Source: Chloroflexota bacterium
GTDB taxonomy: Bacteria > Chloroflexota > Anaerolineae > Anaerolineales > Anaerolineaceae
DNA: 64,000 nucleotides
NCBI GenBank assembly: GCA_016838895.1
Contig: JAEKNU010000008.1
Span: 1 to 64,000 of the forward strand
Direction: 5' to 3'
Every line of letters starts with the position of its first letter. Within the stretch, counting starts at the first letter, position 1. The translations under genes were made by a program, and so were the position numbers. The notes under the pieces are model-generated. The model was given only the letters and a program-made list of their open reading frames with translations. It did no database searches and was not told the DNA's origin. Below are positions 62,791 to 64,000 of this stretch, in pieces.

Positions 62791-64000
62791 CTAGCTCCTC
62801 CCCTGTTTATCTGCAGAGATCGCAGTTTCAAAATCAGCTCTATAATGCTCAATCCCGGATCGAACAGCCATCACAGAAAATTCACCCAACGCACACAGAC
62901 ATTTGCCCTGAATCTGTTCAGCGACAGTATCCAATAAATCAATATCTGTTTGTGTAGCGCGACCTTCGTTTATGCGTTTTGTCAATTTGGACATCCAGTA
63001 GGTTCCTTCACGACAGGGTGTGCATTTTCCGCAGGATTCATGTTTGAAGAAATCCGTTGTCCGTTCAGTCAGCCAGGCAATATTGATGGAATCATCCACA
63101 ATAATGACCGATGCCGAACCCAGCGGACAGTTCAACGTTTTCTGTACAGCCTCATAATCCATAGGTGTATCCAATGCTTCCTCGGTTGCCGGAATTAAAC
63201 TGGATGATGCACCAGCTGGCATTATTGCTTTAATATTTTTACCATCCGGAATACCGCCACCGTGCGTATAAATTAGCTCACGGAAGGTTGTCCCTAAAGG
63301 CAGTTCATAATTGCCAGGGTTAACCACATTGCCCGATAAGCTAAATATCTTCATCCCGGGACTTTGCTCAGATCCGACACTGCGGAACCACTGCACACCA
63401 TGATTAATAATATTGGGTATGTTGGTCAGAGTTTCTACATTGTTAATCACTGTTGGCGAATCAAACAAGCCCTGAACAGCCGGGAACGGCGGACGTAAAC
63501 GAGGTTGGCCTAATTTGCCTTCAAGAGAATCCAGCAGGGCTGTTTCTTCACCACAGATATATGCTCCTGCCCCTAAGTGAGTGTATAGTTCCAGCTCATA
63601 TTTGGTACCGAATATTTTCTTTCCCAATAAACCGGCATCTTTCAGCTCGGCAATTTTCTGGTCCAGTTTTTGAGCAATTTCCCAAAATTCGCCGCGCAAA
63701 TAAATATAGGCCACGTTAGCCTTGACCGCATAAGCAGTTAGCATCAAACCTTCCAAAAACTGGAAGGGATTGCTTTCCAAAATTTCGCGATCTTTAAAAG
63801 TGCCCGGCTCTGATTCATCTGCATTGGCCACCACATAATGCGGCCAGCGATTATCAGGAATATAGGACCATTTTGTTCCGGTGGGGAATCCAGCCCCCCC
63901 GCGTCCACGCAGCCCGGATTCTTTAACAGTTTGTACTATTTCTTCTGGTTTCTGTTTTGTGACAGCTTTCTTAAAAGCCGAGAAGCCATCATTTTTCTGG
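62791..64000 (-). CDS. nuoF: NADH-quinone oxidoreductase subunit F, 5' end off the window
   Basis: About 403 residues of NuoF are seen; the start lies right of 64000. The FMN- and NADH-binding region is intact: RGRGGAGFPTGTKWSYIP at about 63885-63938, ANADESEPGTFKDREIL, then LHLGAGAYICGEETALLDSLEG and ESCGKCTPCREGTYW, whose three Cys together with a fourth (CLCALGEF) bind the N3 [4Fe-4S] cluster. It oxidises NADH and passes electrons to NuoG. The frame reads through to the right edge without a stop. Upstream genes nuoA-E are presumably beyond it. Confidence 0.96.
   Translation of the reverse strand, partial: QKNDGFSAFKKAVTKQKPEEIVQTVKESGLRGRGGAGFPTGTKWSYIPDNRWPHYVVANADESEPGTFKDREILESNPFQFLEGLMLTAYAVKANVAYIYLRGEFWEIAQKLDQKIAELKDAGLLGKKIFGTKYELELYTHLGAGAYICGEETALLDSLEGKLGQPRLRPPFPAVQGLFDSPTVINNVETLTNIPNIINHGVQWFRSVGSEQSPGMKIFSLSGNVVNPGNYELPLGTTFRELIYTHGGGIPDGKNIKAIMPAGASSSLIPATEEALDTPMDYEAVQKTLNCPLGSASVIIVDDSINIAWLTERTTDFFKHESCGKCTPCREGTYWMSKLTKRINEGRATQTDIDLLDTVAEQIQGKCLCALGEFSVMAVRSGIEHYRADFETAISADKQGRS

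Overview
The window looks like a chromosomal segment of an anaerobic, moderately AT-rich bacterium, most likely a Chloroflexota of the class Anaerolineae. This rests on overall protein character, a long nuo operon without quinone-specific oddities, a rubrerythrin, a bactofilin, sugar ABC loci with a Thr/Pro/Ala-rich lipoprotein binding protein, and abundant short palindromic intergenic repeats. The assignment is an inference from family flavour, not from a marker gene.

Region 1 (about 1-8.3 kb) is accessory DNA. It holds a type I restriction-modification methyltransferase with a truncated specificity subunit, a SpoT/MESH1-like HD hydrolase, a primase/helicase-like replication protein with internal 9-bp iterons, and a Phd/RelE-type toxin-antitoxin pair.

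Region 2 (8.5-24.4 kb, all on the minus strand) is a sugar-utilisation locus. Read in transcription order it is: LacI regulator with tandem operators, sugar-binding lipoprotein, two permeases, GH38 alpha-mannosidase, GH65 phosphorylase/hydrolase, PfkB sugar kinase, FGGY kinase (AraB-like), AraD (frameshifted in a G6 tract), AraA, and a one-piece fusion of a LacI DNA-binding domain to an SGNH/GDSL hydrolase. No ABC ATPase is encoded here, so a shared ATPase elsewhere is expected. The locus would import oligosaccharides, cut them, and feed L-arabinose to xylulose-5-phosphate.

Region 3 (24.8-26.8 kb) carries an excisionase-like protein, a tyrosine integrase and tRNA-Lys(CTT), preceded by two mutually exclusive RNA hairpins that resemble an attenuator. 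Together with the primase on the far side of the sugar locus, this suggests that regions 1-3 are an integrated island at the tRNA gene. A second att copy was not seen in the window.

Region 4 (26.9-52.8 kb) is mixed core genome: an XRE-cupin regulator, a double-thioredoxin DsbD-like protein, OsmC, adenosine deaminase, a multi-PAS diguanylate cyclase, a CBS protein with an ArsB/NhaD-type permease, PhzF, rubrerythrin, a sugar-nucleotide epimerase, 3-methyladenine glycosylase, bactofilin, ProS, a FRG-domain protein, a DegT aminotransferase, a DUF92-PEBP fusion, a GNAT acetyltransferase, a PAP2 protein and several membrane proteins. A triple 216-bp tandem repeat built from palindromes lies at 42.96-43.60 kb.

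Region 5 (52.9-64.0 kb, minus strand) is the nuoF-G-H-I-J-K-L-M-N part of respiratory complex I. NuoF runs off the right edge, and nuoA-E are presumably beyond it. A terminator follows nuoN.
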